DNA from: Candidatus Omnitrophota bacterium
GTDB taxonomy: Bacteria > Omnitrophota > Gorgyraeia > Zapsychrales > JANLHA01
Length of the DNA: 7,691 nt
Assembly (NCBI GenBank): GCA_024653845.1
Contig: JANLHA010000085.1
Span: 1 to 7,691 of the forward strand
Direction of reading: 5' to 3'
Below are positions 6,232 to 7,691 of the stretch, one piece after another (position 1 is the first letter of the stretch; each line of letters starts with the position of its first letter). The translations under genes were made by a program, and so were the position numbers. The notes under the pieces are model-generated. The model was not told the DNA's origin. It did not search any database and saw nothing but the letters and a program-made list of their open reading frames with translations.

Positions 6232-7017
6232 TCAACTGCACAACCCACGCTTGGTGGTCTTGGCAAAAAAGATCAAGTGTTCGACTTCTGGACAAGACTC
6301 AACTTCTTGTTCAATTTTGGCAATCGCGTGAGTCTTGGAAAGACCGGAATGAAAAAGGATTTTAAAGGCATGTTTGAGAGCTTTGACCGTTGTCGTCGAC
6401 ATTTTATTACGCTTGAGTCCTACCAAGTTGACATCATAAACCTTCGCAGGATGCCCATCACACATCGAAAATGGTGGAATGTCTTGGACGACTTTAGAAC
6501 ATCCTCCGATGATGGACAATCTTCCCAAGCGAACGAATTGGTGAACCGCGCTCAAACCACCGACGACTGCATTATCTTCTAAAGTCACATGTCCAGCCAA
6601 CGTTCCTGCATTGGCCATGACACAGTAATTTCCAATGACACAATCATGAGCAATGTGAGAATACGCCATAAAAAGATTATTGCTCCCAACCGTTGTTTTG
6701 CGTCCGCCTTCAGGGGTTCCAGTATTCACCGTGACGTATTCACGAACAATATTATTCTCACCGAGAACCAAGTAAACGTCGTCTTCACCAGCGTACTTTT
6801 TATCTTGCGGAGCGCTTCCAATGACCGCTCCGGTAAAGAATTGACAATTATTGCCAATGGTGGTGCGTCCATCAAAGACGCAATGACTTCCAATGCGGAC
6901 ATTCTCACCCACAGTCACATGAGACCCAATGACCGAATAAGGGCCAATCTCCACATTACTACCCAAATTGGCACCAGGATGAATGACTGCAGTCTTATGT
7001 ATTTTGGTGCTTTCCAT
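6232..7017 (-). CDS. lpxA: UDP-N-acetylglucosamine acyltransferase LpxA
   Basis: Catalyses the first step of lipid A synthesis, moving a 3-hydroxyacyl chain from acyl carrier protein to the 3-OH of UDP-GlcNAc in the cytosol as a homotrimer. The 261 residues match the 262 of E. coli LpxA. Residues about 5-185 are hexapeptide repeats of a left-handed beta-helix (for example VIHPGANLGSNVEIGPYSVIG), followed by a helical C-terminal domain with NLVGLKRNKMS and a TKRGL ending. The catalytic base is H124 in SHIAHDC (E. coli H125), and H159/Q160 lie in AVHQF. At the acyl-length ruler position the protein has G172 (GGCS), as in E. coli (G173), which suggests a long 3-hydroxyacyl chain such as C14 rather than C10. 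It starts 4 bp after the lpxC/fabZ stop without a visible Shine-Dalgarno, so it is probably translated by coupling. Identity is firm; chain length is inference. Confidence 0.96.
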   Translation of the reverse strand: MESTKIHKTAVIHPGANLGSNVEIGPYSVIGSHVTVGENVRIGSHCVFDGRTTIGNNCQFFTGAVIGSAPQDKKYAGEDDVYLVLGENNIVREYVTVNTGTPEGGRKTTVGSNNLFMAYSHIAHDCVIGNYCVMANAGTLAGHVTLEDNAVVGGLSAVHQFVRLGRLSIIGGCSKVVQDIPPFSMCDGHPAKVYDVNLVGLKRNKMSTTTVKALKHAFKILFHSGLSKTHAIAKIEQEVESCPEVEHLIFFAKTTKRGLCS

Positions 7018-7021
7018 AAGT

Positions 7022-7691
7022 TTAATTGATCAAATAAGATGCATCTTGATAGGAGAAAAGCATTTCGACTTCAACAGCGACTTCCCCATTGACTTTCGCT
7101 TCCCCACGCAACATCGAACTTTTGGGCCGGTCTCTCAACAACTCAACTTCCAACGTCAATTGATCTCCAGGAACAACGACTTTACGAAATTTCACTTTAT
7201 CGACCGCCATAAATAAAGCTACTTTACCATGATGTTCCCCATTCGTCAACACAAGGATCCCCCCCGCCTGGGCCAAAGCCTCGACCATCAAAACCCCTGG
7301 CATCAAAGGACGAGCCGGGAAATGTCCCTGAAAAAAATTATCATTGATCGTTACATTCTTAATACCTACAATTCTCTTCCCATGATCCAACTCAATGACA
7401 CGGTCAATGAGCAAAAAAGGGTACCGATGAGGCAGAATTTTCATGATCTCTTCAATCTTGAGAGGAATAGAAATAGGGCCTTCCTGCATTTTGTTAAAAT
7501 TCTTAATTTGGGCCGTCATCGACTGTTGATGTTGGATCTTCTTGACCAATTCGAGATTCAGAAAATGCCCACTTCGAACAGCAAAGACTCTTCCACGAAT
7601 CGGTTTTCCCAAAAGATATAAATCTCCCACAAAATCGAGCACTTTATGTCGCGCACATTCGTCAGGAAATCGCAACTGATTATTGATGACA
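7022..7691 (-). CDS. lpxC/fabZ: bifunctional LpxC deacetylase / FabZ dehydratase, C-terminal part
   Basis: A fusion whose N-terminal half removes the acetyl group from UDP-3-O-acyl-GlcNAc (the committed lipid A step, zinc-dependent) and whose C-terminal half dehydrates 3-hydroxyacyl-ACP in fatty acid elongation. The gene runs off the right edge: the frame stays open to the last base and only the last ~223 residues are visible. The LpxC end shows RFPDECARHKVLDFVGDLYL with the family zinc-ligand His and Asp of RHKVLD, then RSGHFLN with the catalytic histidine. A linker of about 25 residues leads to FabZ, starting near 7468: LPHRYPFLLIDRV, then GHFPARPLMPGVLMVEALAQA with the catalytic His (GHFP) and Glu (VEALAQ). 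The TTG at 7675 is not a start but an internal leucine codon, since LpxC homology continues upstream of it. Such fusions are known from Bacteroidetes and some other non-proteobacterial phyla. The stop lies 4 bp before lpxA. Confidence 0.93.
   Translation of the reverse strand, partial: VINNQLRFPDECARHKVLDFVGDLYLLGKPIRGRVFAVRSGHFLNLELVKKIQHQQSMTAQIKNFNKMQEGPISIPLKIEEIMKILPHRYPFLLIDRVIELDHGKRIVGIKNVTINDNFFQGHFPARPLMPGVLMVEALAQAGGILVLTNGEHHGKVALFMAVDKVKFRKVVVPGDQLTLEVELLRDRPKSSMLRGEAKVNGEVAVEVEMLFSYQDASYLIN

Noticed and set aside
6192..6266. An upstream TTG start for lpxI at 6266
   Set aside because: It would add 25 residues before the ATG and overlap lpxA by 35 bp with no Shine-Dalgarno; the ATG gives normal LpxI length. 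GTG and TTG codons between them are also not supported by a ribosome site.
7673..7675. A separate fabZ gene starting at TTG 7675
   Set aside because: The residues after it (RFPDECARHKVLD) are the LpxC C-terminal zinc-site motif and the frame stays open to the window edge, so this is the inside of a fusion gene.

Overview
The window holds a compact block of genes, all transcribed on the minus strand, so the biological order runs from right to left. From the right edge it reads: the 3' part of a fused lpxC/fabZ gene, lpxA, lpxI, a non-coding palindromic element, lysS, a Yip1-family membrane protein gene, a LolC/E-type permease gene, lolD and ilvE. A short GC-rich foldable segment lies at the left edge. 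No tRNA, rRNA, CRISPR array, transposase gene or phage gene is visible.

Organism: the lipid A genes and the Lol lipoprotein exporter point to a Gram-negative, outer-membrane bacterium. LpxC fused to FabZ, with LpxI rather than LpxH as the UDP-diacylglucosamine hydrolase and a single LolC/E permease, argues against Enterobacteria-like Proteobacteria. It fits PVC-type or candidate-phylum lineages, with Omnitrophota my best guess. This is inferred from remembered gene architecture and not from a search.

Right part (about 5361-7691): three consecutive lipid A steps. LpxA acylates UDP-GlcNAc, the LpxC domain deacetylates the product, and LpxI cleaves the later UDP-diacyl-GlcN to lipid X. The FabZ domain works in the fatty-acid pathway that supplies 3-hydroxyacyl-ACP, the substrate LpxA and LpxD compete for. 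The genes are 4 and about 40 bp apart and probably co-transcribed. lpxD and the start of lpxC would lie beyond the right edge; lpxB is not in the window.

Middle (5179-5360): a 182-bp gap dominated by a 110-bp element with perfect 16-bp inverted ends and internal paired arms, possibly a MITE or REP-like repeat.

Left part (113-5178): lysS, the Yip1-family gene and the LolC/E-type gene are tightly packed, the last two overlapping by 4 bp (GTGA). An 88-bp spacer with a hairpin and a promoter-like TATAAT precedes lolD, and ilvE follows lolD by 24 bp. The Lol pair is an ABC machine that releases outer-membrane lipoproteins from the inner membrane, so outer-membrane building is a theme at both ends. 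lysS and ilvE are housekeeping genes.

The genes look intact and conventional. The two non-coding structured segments (14-104 and 5216-5325) are the least explained parts.
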